64,000 bases of DNA from Bacillus sp. CH140a_4T (GCF_008923725.1 NZ_WBPF01000016.1:248001-312000), one strand, 5' to 3'; positions 45,337 to 55,579 are shown, counted from the stretch's first letter. Numbers and translations are program-made. Notes: generated by a model from the sequence alone, not told the origin.

Positions 45337-45350
45337 TTACTACACAGACT

Positions 45351-45523
45351 TTTATACATATGCTGTTACCACGCATTAACGGTCAGTAAGCCCCCCACCT
45401 CAAAATTCAGCGAAAGCAAAGAAGTTAGGTGGGGGGATCAACTGCCCGTAAAGGCCCGATTGGTTCAACTAATAATCAGTGGGAGAGAAACAAAAAGCCC
45501 CACTGATTAAAGTTTCACTTTAT
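45351..45523 (+). repeat. bcr1-like repeat element
   Basis: TTTAT occurs at both ends (45351-45355, 45519-45523), around ~163 bp with two strong stems: CCCCCCACCT/AGGTGGGGGG and AATCAGTGGG/CCCACTGATT. The size, the TTTAT target duplication and the folding match bcr1, the small non-coding mobile repeat of the B. cereus group (from memory). It ends 29 bp before the lipoprotein start. Confidence 0.75.
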
Positions 45524-45552
45524 CGTTTTAGGGATATATAGGAGGAGAAAAA

Positions 45553-46542
45553 ATGAAAAAGTTATTAATGGTAATTGGACTTACGTTTTTAATGTTAGCT
45601 GGATGTAGTAATGGAAATTTTGACAAAGCAATGGATGAAGGGAAGACCGCGTTAACGAATAAAGAATATAAAAATGCCTTATCATCATTTGAAAAAGCGC
45701 TAGATGAGAAAAAAGACGATTCAGATGCAAAGATGCTTGTAGAACAAACGAAAGTAATGATTGAAGCAGTGAAGTTAAAAGAGGAAACAAAGATAGAAGA
45801 ATCAATCAATTCATTTGAAAAAGTAGAGAACATGAAGAATGGAAATGCTACGCTTGTAAAACAGGCAAAGGAAGAACGCACAGCATTACTAGCCATCTTA
45901 GAGCAAAACAAGAAGTATAGTGAGCAACTGACGAAAAGTGAAGAGTTAATAAGTAAGAAAAATTACGCAGAAGCGAAAGAAATCTTAAATAAGCTAGTTG
46001 CAGAAACAAAAGATAACAAGAATCTTGAAGAATATAATAAAAAAGCGGTAGGATTAGTTACTAAAATGAATGAAGAAGAAAAAACTGCAAAGAGTGAAGC
46101 AGCGAAAGCACAAAAAACAAATGTAGTAACGAATCAAAAGGTAGCAACAGAAAAGACTCAAAAAACTGAGGCAGAAAAAAATCAAAAGGTAGTAGCAGAA
46201 AAGAACGAAAAAACTGAGGCAGAAAAAAATCAAAAGGCAGTAACAGAAAAGAACCAAAAAACTGAGACTGACCAGAATCAAAAGGTAGAAGCAGAAAAGA
46301 ACCAAAAAGTAGAGACAGGAAAGACTCAAGATGCATTTACTTTTGAGAAAGCGAAAGCATATATCAAAAATGAATATAAAGAAGACTATGATTACACGCT
46401 AGAAAATACGCAAGTAGAGAATGGAAAGAAATATTATCAAATAAGAGTGCATACGACATATAAAATAGAAGGTGCAGGTGGACCAGGATTTACTGGCGTA
46501 TTCAAAGTATTCGAAGACGGTACAATTATTGAAATGCACTAA
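45553..46542 (+). CDS. Repeat-rich lipoprotein
   Basis: 329 residues. Lipoprotein signal KKLLMVIGLTFLMLAGCSNG, Cys18 lipidated. Residues 20-170 are TPR-like helices (YKNALSSFEKALDEKKDDSD). Residues about 195-255 are a low-complexity run of EKNQK-type units (for example VATEKTQKTEAEKNQK). The last ~70 residues form a small folded domain (YTLENTQVENGKKYYQIRVH) and may bind ligand or wall. Ribosome site TATAGGAGGAGAAAAA; the bcr1 element lies just upstream. Function unknown. Confidence 0.8.
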   Translation: MKKLLMVIGLTFLMLAGCSNGNFDKAMDEGKTALTNKEYKNALSSFEKALDEKKDDSDAKMLVEQTKVMIEAVKLKEETKIEESINSFEKVENMKNGNATLVKQAKEERTALLAILEQNKKYSEQLTKSEELISKKNYAEAKEILNKLVAETKDNKNLEEYNKKAVGLVTKMNEEEKTAKSEAAKAQKTNVVTNQKVATEKTQKTEAEKNQKVVAEKNEKTEAEKNQKAVTEKNQKTETDQNQKVEAEKNQKVETGKTQDAFTFEKAKAYIKNEYKEDYDYTLENTQVENGKKYYQIRVHTTYKIEGAGGPGFTGVFKVFEDGTIIEMH

Positions 46543-46549
46543 ATCGATG

Positions 46550-46587
46550 AAAAAGGTATCCTCAAAGTATTTGAGGGTACCTTTTTT
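46550..46587 (+). terminator. Lipoprotein gene terminator
   Basis: AAAAAGGTATCCTCAAA pairs with TTTGAGGGTACCTTTTT, followed by T. Confidence 0.88.
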
Positions 46588-46591
46588 AGCA

Positions 46592-46624
46592 TAAAAAAAG
46601 GCATCTAGCAAAAGTACTAGATGC
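46592..46624 (-). terminator. Orphan minus-strand terminator-like hairpin
   Basis: GCATCTAG pairs with CTAGATGC; on the minus strand CCTTTTTTTATGC follows. No minus-strand gene ends here. Confidence 0.5.
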
Positions 46625-46792
46625 AAATAAAAACACAAGGGAAAATAAATATCTTCCCGTTTCCCGTAAGTAATTATATCAAAAAATTTATAAAAAACTA
46701 GCTTTATTTTTTATATTATTGATGTGTAAAGCTATGAAATAATAAGATTACACTGTTTTCATAGTGTTTTATTGAAAAAAGGAGCTGCGTAT

Positions 46793-47089
46793 ATGATTAA
46801 TTTTAAACCAGAAAATTTAAACCAACTATTAAAAGTGATGCTAATTAGTGCGAATAAGTCGTATGATGCGATTAAAGATTATGAGTTTACGGGGGAAGAA
46901 GTAGTGTTTCGTGTAGACTTCGAGTATATTGACGTTTCTTTAATGATTGTAGATATGTTAGGAAGATCAGCTTCTAAATTCACTATTTTGCCATATGCTC
47001 ATCCGAATACGAATGAAATAGATTACATTCAGTTTCAAGTGTATTCGATTAATGAAGGGAATTTTAAAGAAATGATGGATACGATGTAA
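46793..47089 (+). CDS. Hypothetical protein, 98 residues
   Basis: Starts MINFKPENLNQLLKVMLISA behind AAAAAAGGAGCTGCGTAT; the in-frame TTG at 46772 is unlikely. Soluble, mixed alpha/beta (FRVDFEYIDVSLMIVDMLGR, TNEIDYIQFQVYSINEGNFK). No family recognised. It precedes the second PH-domain pair by 75 bp without a terminator, so it may be in that operon. Confidence 0.65.
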   Translation: MINFKPENLNQLLKVMLISANKSYDAIKDYEFTGEEVVFRVDFEYIDVSLMIVDMLGRSASKFTILPYAHPNTNEIDYIQFQVYSINEGNFKEMMDTM

Positions 47090-47164
47090 AGAAACTATAA
47101 TTTTACAAAACTGTATATACCAACTAATATATAATTAATAAATTCATATAATTGGAGTGATGAG

Positions 47165-47641
47165 ATGCAGCCGTTAGAAAGGGAGATTCATTCTAATATG
47201 CTGAAAGTGTGGCGAATTCACGCTTTAATTGGGGCGGCAGTTATACTAGCAGTCGTAATTGCATATTTCTTTTTTATGATCAATTTTAATTGGTGGGGTT
47301 GGTTGTTTGGCTTGCTAGTAACAGGCGCTATTACATTTATCCCGCTTGATTATTTTGTGTTTCCAAATTTACGTCAACGTTATTATAGTTACAGATTAAA
47401 TGAAGAAGAGATTGAGATACAAAAGGGAATGTTCGTTGTTAAGCGCGTACTCATTCCGATGATCCGCGTGCAGCACGTAACGATTGAACAGGGCCCAATT
47501 ATGAGAAAGTATAATTTAGCAGAATTACATATTTCAACAGCGGCAACTTCTCATAGTATTCCAGGCTTAACGAAAGAAGAAGCAGAGCAGTTGAAAAGAC
47601 AAATTGGAGAACTTGCGAAAGTGAGTGATGAGGATGTATAA
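47165..47641 (+). CDS. YdbS-like PH-domain membrane protein (pair 2)
   Basis: 158 residues, the paralogue of 40088-40564: same length, same RQRYYSYRLNEEEIEIQKGM and VKRVLIPMIRVQHVTIEQGP, same end KVSDEDV. Two N-terminal helices then a bPH2 domain. Translation coupled to the next gene, as in pair 1. Confidence 0.85.
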   Translation: MQPLEREIHSNMLKVWRIHALIGAAVILAVVIAYFFFMINFNWWGWLFGLLVTGAITFIPLDYFVFPNLRQRYYSYRLNEEEIEIQKGMFVVKRVLIPMIRVQHVTIEQGPIMRKYNLAELHISTAATSHSIPGLTKEEAEQLKRQIGELAKVSDEDV

Positions 47642-49052
47642 GAGGCAACATCCGATCACGATTTTATTAGGGATTCGAGTTGCGACTTTGTTGCCTTTTA
47701 TTCTTCTTGTTCTATTTAAATCAGATGGTCAAGTAGAACCTTGGTATGTCTTTCATCTTGTTCTTTTGGCCATATTATTCATTATGGCAATTTTCTCAGC
47801 GATAAAATGGTATTTCAAAGTGTACTGGGTTGAAAATAATATTGTACATATAAAGTACGGTGTGTTCGTGAAGAAAGAAAGTTACTTAAATAAAGAACGT
47901 GTGCAAAATATTAGTACGTCTTCTAACATCATTTATCAAGTGCTCGGACTAACGAAATTAAACATAGAAGTAGCGAGCGGCGGTAGTGAGCCAGAAGTGA
48001 TGTTAACTGGCATTAGAGAAGATGAAGCGAAGGAACTGATTGCTTTATTACATAAAGAGAGAAGCGTTGTGAGGGAAGATGAGCTTGCGGGAGAAGGTAG
48101 TCGGGCGGTTTATCAATTAACAGCGAAAGAAATTTTATTCGCATCTATTACATCTGGTAGATTTGGATTAGTATTTTCTATGTTAGTCATCCTTTACACA
48201 GAGTTTAATGAATTTCTACCAGAATGGCTCATCAATAAAGTGGAAGCATATGTGATGGATAACGGTGTATATGAATTAATCGTTATGGCCGCGATTTTAA
48301 TGGCGGTTTCGTGGGTCGTTTCGACAGCTGGTTATGCGTTAAAATATGCGAACTTTAAAATAGAGCGAAACGGAAATAAAGTTCGTACCGTGCAAGGGTT
48401 ATTTGATAAGAAAGAGTTTGTTTTAAAACTACACCGCATTCAAGCGATTACTGTGAAAGAGGGAATTCTCCGCCAGCCATTCGGTTATTGTTCTGTCGAG
48501 GTGGAAGTCATTCAAAGTGTAGAAGCGGCAGGGAATGAAGTGATGTTACATCCCTTTATGAAAAAGAAAGATGTCCAGCAGTTACTTACATATTTGCAGT
48601 TGCCGTATGAAATGGAAGAGAAAATCGTTCATTTACCGAAGGCTGCATTACGTCGTTACGTAATAATGGGCTGGATTACAAGTGCCGTGCTTGCTGTGCC
48701 GATTATCGGCGTGAGTATATATTTTAAACAAAATGTTGCGTTATTCACATTAATACCGCTATTTATGATATTTACGTTACTTGCATACGCCCGGTATACA
48801 AGTGGTGGATATATGATACGAGACAATCAGTTAGTCATGGTGTACCGAGGACTCGCGAAATATACGGGGATCATGCGAAGAAGGCATGTTCAAGCAGTAG
48901 GATACAGCCAGTCGCATTTTCAAAAGAAAGACGAGCTATGTACAGCTGTCGTATCGGTAGCGGGGCATAGGTATAAAGTGAAGCATATGCGAAAAGAAAA
49001 CGCGCTTCGTATATATAATTGGTATAAAGAAAAAGGAAACACCGGTAAGTAA
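47625..49052 (+). CDS. YdbT-like protein with three PH domains (pair 2)
   Basis: 475 residues, paralogous to 40548-41996 (both begin MMRMYKRQHPIT). Three bPH2 units: YWVENNIVHIKYGVFVKKES, FKIERNGNKVRTVQGLFDKK and GYMIRDNQLVMVYRGLAKYT. The acidic linker after the first unit is shorter than in pair 1. Starts inside the upstream gene (GTG 47625 or nearby ATG). Ends at a terminator that includes the stop codon. Confidence 0.85.
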   Translation: MMRMYKRQHPITILLGIRVATLLPFILLVLFKSDGQVEPWYVFHLVLLAILFIMAIFSAIKWYFKVYWVENNIVHIKYGVFVKKESYLNKERVQNISTSSNIIYQVLGLTKLNIEVASGGSEPEVMLTGIREDEAKELIALLHKERSVVREDELAGEGSRAVYQLTAKEILFASITSGRFGLVFSMLVILYTEFNEFLPEWLINKVEAYVMDNGVYELIVMAAILMAVSWVVSTAGYALKYANFKIERNGNKVRTVQGLFDKKEFVLKLHRIQAITVKEGILRQPFGYCSVEVEVIQSVEAAGNEVMLHPFMKKKDVQQLLTYLQLPYEMEEKIVHLPKAALRRYVIMGWITSAVLAVPIIGVSIYFKQNVALFTLIPLFMIFTLLAYARYTSGGYMIRDNQLVMVYRGLAKYTGIMRRRHVQAVGYSQSHFQKKDELCTAVVSVAGHRYKVKHMRKENALRIYNWYKEKGNTGK

Positions 49053-49067
49053 TGGTGTTTCCTTTTT
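49031..49067 (+). terminator. PH-domain pair 2 terminator
   Basis: AAAAAGGAAACACC pairs with GGTGTTTCCTTTTT; the loop contains the stop codon. Confidence 0.85.
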
Positions 49068-49070
49068 CGC

Positions 49071-49184
49071 GTCGTAATTTGTCGATAAGTCGATATATCT
49101 CAAAAATCGCTGATATAATTTGAGTTGCGCCGATATATTTCGAGTTGCGCTGATATATTCGGAAAATCGCCGGTATAATTTCAT
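49071..49184 (-). repeat. Degenerate ~20-bp tandem repeat, copy B
   Basis: Read on the minus strand: units such as AATATATCAGCGCAACTCG and AAATATATCGGCGCAACTCA, ending AGATATATCGACTTATCGAC then AAATTACGAC. Same unit and same end as 18991-19110, in opposite orientation. It lies directly after a terminator, like copy A. Confidence 0.7.
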
Positions 49185-49210
49185 GTACCGTCAACTCCGA
49201 ACTCAGAAAA

Positions 49211-49741
<531 letters not shown>

Positions 49742-49842
49742 CTATTATATCAACTCTCGTAAAAAACTTCGAAGATTATATACATAAAGATACTTCTTTT
49801 TCAAATAATAAATGTACCATCATTTGGAAAGAAGGCCGATGT

Positions 49843-51960
49843 ATGAAGAAAGTAAAGTGGACTTTATTAGCTGGGTTAGCAACGCTCGTATTAGCGATTG
49901 TACTTTATAAACTTATCGTGTTAGCTGGTGGCTATATGATGGATGAAAAGCAGCTCGTTTTCCACTCTTCATCACGTATCGTTGACCAGAGAGGGAAAGA
50001 AATTACGAAATTATACGTAGAAAATAGAGACCTCGTACCAATCGAGCAAATTCCGAAATACGTGCAGCAGGCGTTTGTTGCGGTAGAGGATTCTCGTTTT
50101 TATAAGCATCAAGGAATTGATTACCCCTCTATATTCCGTGCTCTTTATAAAGATACGTTAGCTGGAGAAAAGGTAGAAGGCGGTAGTACCATTACGCAGC
50201 AACTCGCTAAAAATGTTTTTTTAACTCGTGAAAAAACAGTTACGCGTAAGTTGAAGGAAGTCGCAATTTCTCTTCAATTAGAACAAAAATATACGAAGCA
50301 ACAAATTCTTGAAATGTATATGAATCATATTTATTTTGGGCATGGGGCTTACGGTATTCAAGCTGCAGCAAAGTTGTATTTTAATAAAAATGTAGAAGAT
50401 TTAACAGTAGAAGAGGGCGCTATGCTTGCAGGTCTTCCGAAGTCGCCAAACGGATATTCACCTTATTTTTCCCCAGAGAAAAGTAAGGAGCGCCGTGATC
50501 TCGTATTGTCGCTTATGCATAAACAAGGCTATTTGACTGCCGAAGACAGCGTACGTTATCAAGGAAAAACAATTGCTTTATATAAAAACTTAGACGAAAA
50601 TGAGCTCGCATATATGCCGTATATTGATATGGTCATAGATGAAGCCGCACATTTATACGGATTGTCTCATCAAGAAGTACTTCGCGGAGGATATACATTT
50701 GTCGTGCCGATGGATGAAAAGATTCAAAAGGTAGCATATAACCAGTTTCAAGATGCAAGGAATTTCCCTGGGAAAGAAGAGGGGGCGCAAGGTGCGTTTT
50801 TATTAATGGATAATCGTACGGGCGGAATTAAAGCTGCGATCGGCGGAAGGAAGTATGTCCCGAGAGGGTTCAATCGTGTTTTCGCAAAAAGACAACCCGG
50901 TTCTGTGCTAAAACCACTTATCGTCTATGCACCAGCACTCGAAACGAAAAAGTATAATCCGTATTCTTTATTAACGAATGAAAGACATTCTTTTGAAGGA
51001 TATGAACCTCGAAATTATAATCATGAGTATTCGAAAGAAATGACGATGTACGATGCAATTTTAGAATCAGCAAACGTACCGGCAGTTTCTTTATTAAATG
51101 AATTAGGGGTTGAAGAAGGGAAGCAATATTTAGAGAAAGGTAATGTTCATATTGCTGATGCTGGTTTAAGTACAGCACTTGGAGGATTGAAAAATGGTGT
51201 TTCAACATTTGATCTTGTGAAAATGTATCGTGCATTTTTAGCAAATGGTGATATTATTGAGCCGCACGTTATTGATAAAGTGTTAAATAGACACGGCGCA
51301 GTTATTGGAGAATCGCCAAAAGTAGAAACGAACATTTTCTCGAAACAAACGGCTTGGTATATGACGAAAATGCTTGAAGGAGTTGTAAAGGAAGGGACAG
51401 CAAAAGCCGGTGTATATAACGGGGCATTAGCTGGAAAAACAGGTACAACTTCATTGCCAAATGACGAAAATGGAGCGAGAGATATGTGGTTCGTTGGCTA
51501 TACGCCAAATTTAGTAGGCGCTGTTTGGATTGGTTATGACCGTACGGATAAAGAGCATCAGTTGCAAGGAGAAAGTGCGTCAGCAACGAAATTGTTTAAG
51601 AAAATTTTAACGAAGGCAAATGTAGAACAGAAAGAGCAGTTTATGAAGCCAGAAGGTGTGGAAACAATTGGCGCTCCGATTCGTCTGCACAAAATTGAAG
51701 ATGTGAAAATGAAATTAGCGTTTAGCCCTTTCGGTTTATTTAAAGCGAAATTAAGCTGGACACCACTTCCGGATGATAGAATTATGTATCGCATTTATAG
51801 AGTGGAAAATGGAGTCCATACGCATGTGGGCACTGTAAATGGTGCCGGGGAATATGAGGAAAAGTTCGTTAACATCTTTTCAAAACCGAGTTTTTACGTT
51901 GTGCCATATAACACACAAACGAATCGCGAAGGAGAAAAGTCAAAAGTAGCTAAACCATAG
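49843..51960 (+). CDS. pbpF: PbpF, class A penicillin-binding protein 1F
   Basis: 705 residues. One N-terminal membrane helix (WTLLAGLATLVLAIVLYKLI), then the glycosyltransferase domain (FVAVEDSRFYKHQGIDYPSI with the catalytic Glu; GGSTITQQLAKNVFL; RKLKEVAISLQLEQKYTK) and the transpeptidase domain with SVLK (GSVLKPLIVYAPA), SAN (ESANVPAVS) and KTGTT. It makes and cross-links peptidoglycan; in B. subtilis it is used in spore-germ-cell wall synthesis. ATG 49843 follows GGAAAGAAGGCCGATGT; the longer frame to 49732 is not used. Confidence 0.94.
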   Translation: MKKVKWTLLAGLATLVLAIVLYKLIVLAGGYMMDEKQLVFHSSSRIVDQRGKEITKLYVENRDLVPIEQIPKYVQQAFVAVEDSRFYKHQGIDYPSIFRALYKDTLAGEKVEGGSTITQQLAKNVFLTREKTVTRKLKEVAISLQLEQKYTKQQILEMYMNHIYFGHGAYGIQAAAKLYFNKNVEDLTVEEGAMLAGLPKSPNGYSPYFSPEKSKERRDLVLSLMHKQGYLTAEDSVRYQGKTIALYKNLDENELAYMPYIDMVIDEAAHLYGLSHQEVLRGGYTFVVPMDEKIQKVAYNQFQDARNFPGKEEGAQGAFLLMDNRTGGIKAAIGGRKYVPRGFNRVFAKRQPGSVLKPLIVYAPALETKKYNPYSLLTNERHSFEGYEPRNYNHEYSKEMTMYDAILESANVPAVSLLNELGVEEGKQYLEKGNVHIADAGLSTALGGLKNGVSTFDLVKMYRAFLANGDIIEPHVIDKVLNRHGAVIGESPKVETNIFSKQTAWYMTKMLEGVVKEGTAKAGVYNGALAGKTGTTSLPNDENGARDMWFVGYTPNLVGAVWIGYDRTDKEHQLQGESASATKLFKKILTKANVEQKEQFMKPEGVETIGAPIRLHKIEDVKMKLAFSPFGLFKAKLSWTPLPDDRIMYRIYRVENGVHTHVGTVNGAGEYEEKFVNIFSKPSFYVVPYNTQTNREGEKSKVAKP

Positions 51961-52017
51961 TTTTTCTCTGTGTTATAATAAGAATGTTGTGAAAATAGTA
52001 AGCGTTTTTAAGAATGT

Positions 52018-52046
52018 TTGTGTCAATTTAATGAACAACGTACATA
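52018..52046 (+). promoter_or_regulatory. Possible promoter of the haem operon
   Basis: TTGTGT (52018-52023), 17-bp spacer, TACATA (52041-52046), about 90 bp before hemE. Two consensus mismatches in each box, so weak. Confidence 0.35.
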
Positions 52047-52137
52047 ATGTTATGCATTTTGTTTTTACAAGCTGTATAGTAAAAAAAGATAAATATCGAA
52101 CGTATTCGAAGCATTGGTAAGGAAGGGAGCAAGGGTC

Positions 52138-53184
52138 TTGGTAAGAACTATAAATGAGACATTTTTAAAAGCATGTAGGGGGGAACGTACTGATTATGTA
52201 CCAGCATGGTATATGCGTCAAGCAGGTCGTTCGCAGCCGGAATATAGAAAGATAAAAGAAAAGTATTCTTTATTTGAAATTACACATAATCCAGAGTTAT
52301 GTGCTTACGTTACAAAGTTGCCTGTTGATCAATATAACGTAGACGCAGCAATTCTGTATAAAGATATTATGTCACCACTACCTGCAATTGGTGTGGACGT
52401 AGAAATTAAATCAGGTATTGGCCCAGTTATTGATAATCCAATTCGTTCTTTACAAGACGTAGAAAAACTAGGGGAAATCAATCCAGAAGATGACGTACCG
52501 TACATATTAGATACGATTCGTTTATTAACGACGGAAATGCTAGACGTACCGTTAATCGGTTTTTCGGGAGCTCCATTTACATTAGCGAGCTATATGATTG
52601 AAGGCGGTCCATCTCGTAATTACCATAATACGAAAGCGTTCATGTATGCAGAGCCGAAAGCTTGGTTCGCTTTAATGGATAAGTTAGCAGATATGGTTAT
52701 TACATATTTAAAAGCGCAAATTAACGCAGGAGCAAAAGCAGTTCAAATTTTCGATTCTTGGGTTGGAACAGTAAATGTAGCAGATTACCGCGTATTTATT
52801 AAACCAGCAATGGAGCGTATTTTTGCAGAAGTTCGTAAGGTGGGTGTTCCAATGATTATGCACGGCGTAGGAGCTGCACATTTAGTAAATGAATGGCACG
52901 ACTTACCGCTTGATGTAGTAGGCTTAGATTGGCGCTTACCGATTGAAGAGGCACGCGCACGCGGCATTCATAAGGCGGTACAAGGTAATATGGACCCTTC
53001 ATTCTTACTTGCACCATGGTCTGTTATTGAAGAACATGTAAAAGGTATTTTAGATCAAGGGATGAAAGAGCCAGGTTATATCTTTAACTTAGGACACGGT
53101 GTATTCCCGGAAGTAAATCCAGATACATTAAAACGTTTAACTACATTTATTCATGAATACTCTAAAGGGCAGTTAGCGAAGTAA
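52138..53184 (+). CDS. hemE: HemE, uroporphyrinogen decarboxylase
   Basis: 348 residues. The N-terminal signature [17 protein letters not shown] is complete, and [20 protein letters not shown] and VQIFDSWVG follow. Decarboxylates uroporphyrinogen III to coproporphyrinogen III. A TTG at 52138 behind AAGGAAGGGAGCAAGGGTC gives the family's normal length; the TTG at 52114 would add eight residues that include the ribosome site. First gene of hemE-hemH-hemY. Confidence 0.95.
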   Translation: MVRTINETFLKACRGERTDYVPAWYMRQAGRSQPEYRKIKEKYSLFEITHNPELCAYVTKLPVDQYNVDAAILYKDIMSPLPAIGVDVEIKSGIGPVIDNPIRSLQDVEKLGEINPEDDVPYILDTIRLLTTEMLDVPLIGFSGAPFTLASYMIEGGPSRNYHNTKAFMYAEPKAWFALMDKLADMVITYLKAQINAGAKAVQIFDSWVGTVNVADYRVFIKPAMERIFAEVRKVGVPMIMHGVGAAHLVNEWHDLPLDVVGLDWRLPIEEARARGIHKAVQGNMDPSFLLAPWSVIEEHVKGILDQGMKEPGYIFNLGHGVFPEVNPDTLKRLTTFIHEYSKGQLAK

Positions 53185-53198
53185 AGGAGCATTGCTGT

Positions 53199-54134
53199 AT
53201 GAAAAAGAAAATTGGTTTGCTTGTAATGGCATACGGAACGCCATATAAAGAAGAAGATATTGAACGTTACTATACACATATTCGTAGAGGAAGAAAGCCA
53301 AGTCCTGAAATGCTAGAAGATTTAACAGAGCGTTACCGTGCAATTGGTGGTATTTCTCCTTTAGCTACTATTACATTAGAGCAAGCTAAAAAGTTAGAAC
53401 AGCGTTTAAATGAAGTACAAGATGAAGTAGAGTACCATATGTATCTTGGCTTAAAACATATCGAACCGTTCATTGAAGATGCAGTGAAAGATATGCATAA
53501 CGACGGTATACAAGATGCAATCGCACTTGTTCTTGCACCGCACTATTCTACATTTAGCGTGAAATCGTATGTAGGACGAGCACAAGAAGAAGCGGAGAAA
53601 CTTGGAAACTTAACAATTCACGGCATTGATAGCTGGTATAAAGAACCGAAATTCATCCAGTACTGGGTCGATGCAGTGAAAGGTATATATAACGGTATGG
53701 CAGAAGCAGAGCGTGAAAAAGCAGTATTAATCGTATCTGCACATAGCTTACCAGAAAAAATTATTGCACTTGGCGATCCATATCCAGATCAATTAAATGA
53801 AACAGCTGACTATATCGCAAGAGGTGCTGAAGTAGCAAACTATGCAGTAGGTTGGCAAAGTGCAGGAAACACACCAGACCCTTGGATTGGTCCAGATGTA
53901 CAAGATTTAACGAGAGAATTAAATGAAAAGTACGGTTATACTTCATTCGTATACGCACCAGTTGGATTTGTTGCGGAACATTTAGAAGTTTTATATGACA
54001 ACGACTTTGAGTGTAAAGTTGTAACAGATGAAATTGGCGCGAAATATTATCGTCCAGAAATGCCAAATGCATCTGACGCATTTATTGATTGCTTAACAGA
54101 TGTTGTATTAAAGAAAAAAGAATCTGTAATGTAA
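53199..54134 (+). CDS. hemH: HemH (CpfC), coproporphyrin ferrochelatase
   Basis: 311 residues. The metal-site His lies in [13 protein letters not shown] and the Glu in [29 protein letters not shown] is also conserved. In Firmicutes this enzyme inserts iron into coproporphyrin III, not protoporphyrin. It starts 15 bp after hemE behind AAAGGAGCATTGCTGT, and hemY follows after 19 bp. Confidence 0.95.
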   Translation: MKKKIGLLVMAYGTPYKEEDIERYYTHIRRGRKPSPEMLEDLTERYRAIGGISPLATITLEQAKKLEQRLNEVQDEVEYHMYLGLKHIEPFIEDAVKDMHNDGIQDAIALVLAPHYSTFSVKSYVGRAQEEAEKLGNLTIHGIDSWYKEPKFIQYWVDAVKGIYNGMAEAEREKAVLIVSAHSLPEKIIALGDPYPDQLNETADYIARGAEVANYAVGWQSAGNTPDPWIGPDVQDLTRELNEKYGYTSFVYAPVGFVAEHLEVLYDNDFECKVVTDEIGAKYYRPEMPNASDAFIDCLTDVVLKKKESVM

Positions 54135-54153
54135 AAAGAAAGGGGGAGCCTGC

Positions 54154-55575
54154 TTGAGGAAAAAAGTTGTAATCATCGGCGGTGGCATCACAGGATTAAC
54201 AACAATGTATAACTTGCAAAAAGAAATTCATGACAAGAACTTGTCGATCGATACATTACTGATAGAAGCATCGGGTAAACTTGGCGGGAAAATTCAAACC
54301 GTTCGAAAAGATGGATTTACAATTGAACGCGGACCGGATTCTTTCTTAGCACGAAAAGAAAGTGCAGCAAGATTAACGAAAGAATTAGGTCTTGGCGATG
54401 AACTTGTAAACAATAAGGCCGGTCAATCATTTATCCTCGTAAACAATCGGTTACATAAAATGCCGAGCGGATCAATGATGGGAATTCCAACGCAAATTAC
54501 GCCGTTTCTATTTTCCAGGCTGTTCTCCCCAATTGGTAAGCTAAGAGCTGGTTTTGATCTGTTAATGCCGAGATCAAAGCCAGTATCTGACCAATCACTC
54601 GGGCATTTTTTCAGACATCGACTCGGCAACGAAGTGGTTGAAAATTTAATAGAACCACTACTATCGGGTATTTATGCAGGGGATATCGATGAAATGAGCT
54701 TAATGTCAACATTCCCGCAAATGTATCAAATTGAGCAGAAACATCGCAGTATTTCACTCGGTATGCGAACGCTCGCTCCGAAAAAAGAGAAATCTGAACC
54801 GAAAAAGGGCATCTTCCAAACAGTGAAAACAGGTTTAGAATCTATAGTAGAATCTCTCGAAGCGAAGATACATGAAGGTACGATAATAAAGGGCACTCGC
54901 ATTGAAAAAATTGCAAAACAGGGTGATGGTTATACGATTGCTCTTAGTAACGGAAAAGAAATAGAAGCGGACGCGGTCGTAGTAGCAAGCTCACATAAAG
55001 TATTGCCATCTATGTTCGCGCAGTACAAGCAGTTTCGTTTCTTCCGTAACATTCCGTCCACATCAGTTGCGAATGTGGCAATGGCTTTTCCGAAATCAGC
55101 CATTCAGCGTGATATCGATGGTACAGGATTTGTCGTATCAAGAAATAGTGATTACACAATTACAGCATGTACGTGGACACATAAAAAATGGCCACATACA
55201 GCGCCAGAAGGAAAAACGCTTCTTCGTTGTTACGTTGGACGTCCTGGTGATGAAGCAGTTGTAGAACAAACAGAAGAGGAACTCGTTCAGCTTGTACTAG
55301 AAGACTTACGAAAGACGATGGATATTACAGAGGATCCAGAATTTACAGTCGTAAGTCGCTGGAAAGAAGCGATGCCCCAATATACAGTAGGCCATGACGA
55401 GCGAATGAAAAAACTCACAACATTTATGGAAAAAGAGTTGCCAGGTATATACTTGGCAGGTAGTTCTTACGCTGGTTCTGGTCTTCCAGACTGTATTGAT
55501 CAAGGTGAGAAAGCCGCAAAGCGTGTACTTTCTCATTTGGAGAAAGTAATGGATACGGAATTAATTGCACAATAA
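54154..55575 (+). CDS. hemY: HemY (CgoX), coproporphyrinogen III oxidase
   Basis: 473 residues. FAD-binding GxGxxG at VVIIGGGITGLTTMYNLQKE, then LIEASGKLGGKIQTV and ERGPDSFLARKESAARL, and near the end YLAGSSYAGSGLPDCIDQGE. Oxidises coproporphyrinogen III to coproporphyrin III, the substrate of HemH. Starts at TTG behind GAAAGGGGGAGCCTGC. Last gene of the operon. Confidence 0.95.
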   Translation: MRKKVVIIGGGITGLTTMYNLQKEIHDKNLSIDTLLIEASGKLGGKIQTVRKDGFTIERGPDSFLARKESAARLTKELGLGDELVNNKAGQSFILVNNRLHKMPSGSMMGIPTQITPFLFSRLFSPIGKLRAGFDLLMPRSKPVSDQSLGHFFRHRLGNEVVENLIEPLLSGIYAGDIDEMSLMSTFPQMYQIEQKHRSISLGMRTLAPKKEKSEPKKGIFQTVKTGLESIVESLEAKIHEGTIIKGTRIEKIAKQGDGYTIALSNGKEIEADAVVVASSHKVLPSMFAQYKQFRFFRNIPSTSVANVAMAFPKSAIQRDIDGTGFVVSRNSDYTITACTWTHKKWPHTAPEGKTLLRCYVGRPGDEAVVEQTEEELVQLVLEDLRKTMDITEDPEFTVVSRWKEAMPQYTVGHDERMKKLTTFMEKELPGIYLAGSSYAGSGLPDCIDQGEKAAKRVLSHLEKVMDTELIAQ

Positions 55576-55579
55576 AGTG

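Larger units (their letters stand above)
44554..45350. other. Long intergenic region with two terminators and GTTAC repeats
   Basis: About 800 bp. It holds the SLH terminator (44593-44621), an orphan terminator (44764-44804), a cluster of ATGTTAC repeats (45000-45079) and a possible 20-residue peptide gene (45274-45336). A minus-strand frame at 45044-45253 lacks a ribosome site. Confidence 0.55.

Noticed and set aside
46054..46336. Two antisense frames with repeated FCLSFF/FFLPQF motifs
   Set aside because: They are the reverse of the Lys/Gln-rich repeats in the lipoprotein gene.
48871..49194. 107-residue minus-strand frame at the end of PH-domain pair 2
   Set aside because: It spans a terminator and the degenerate repeat and is antisense to the YdbT-like gene.
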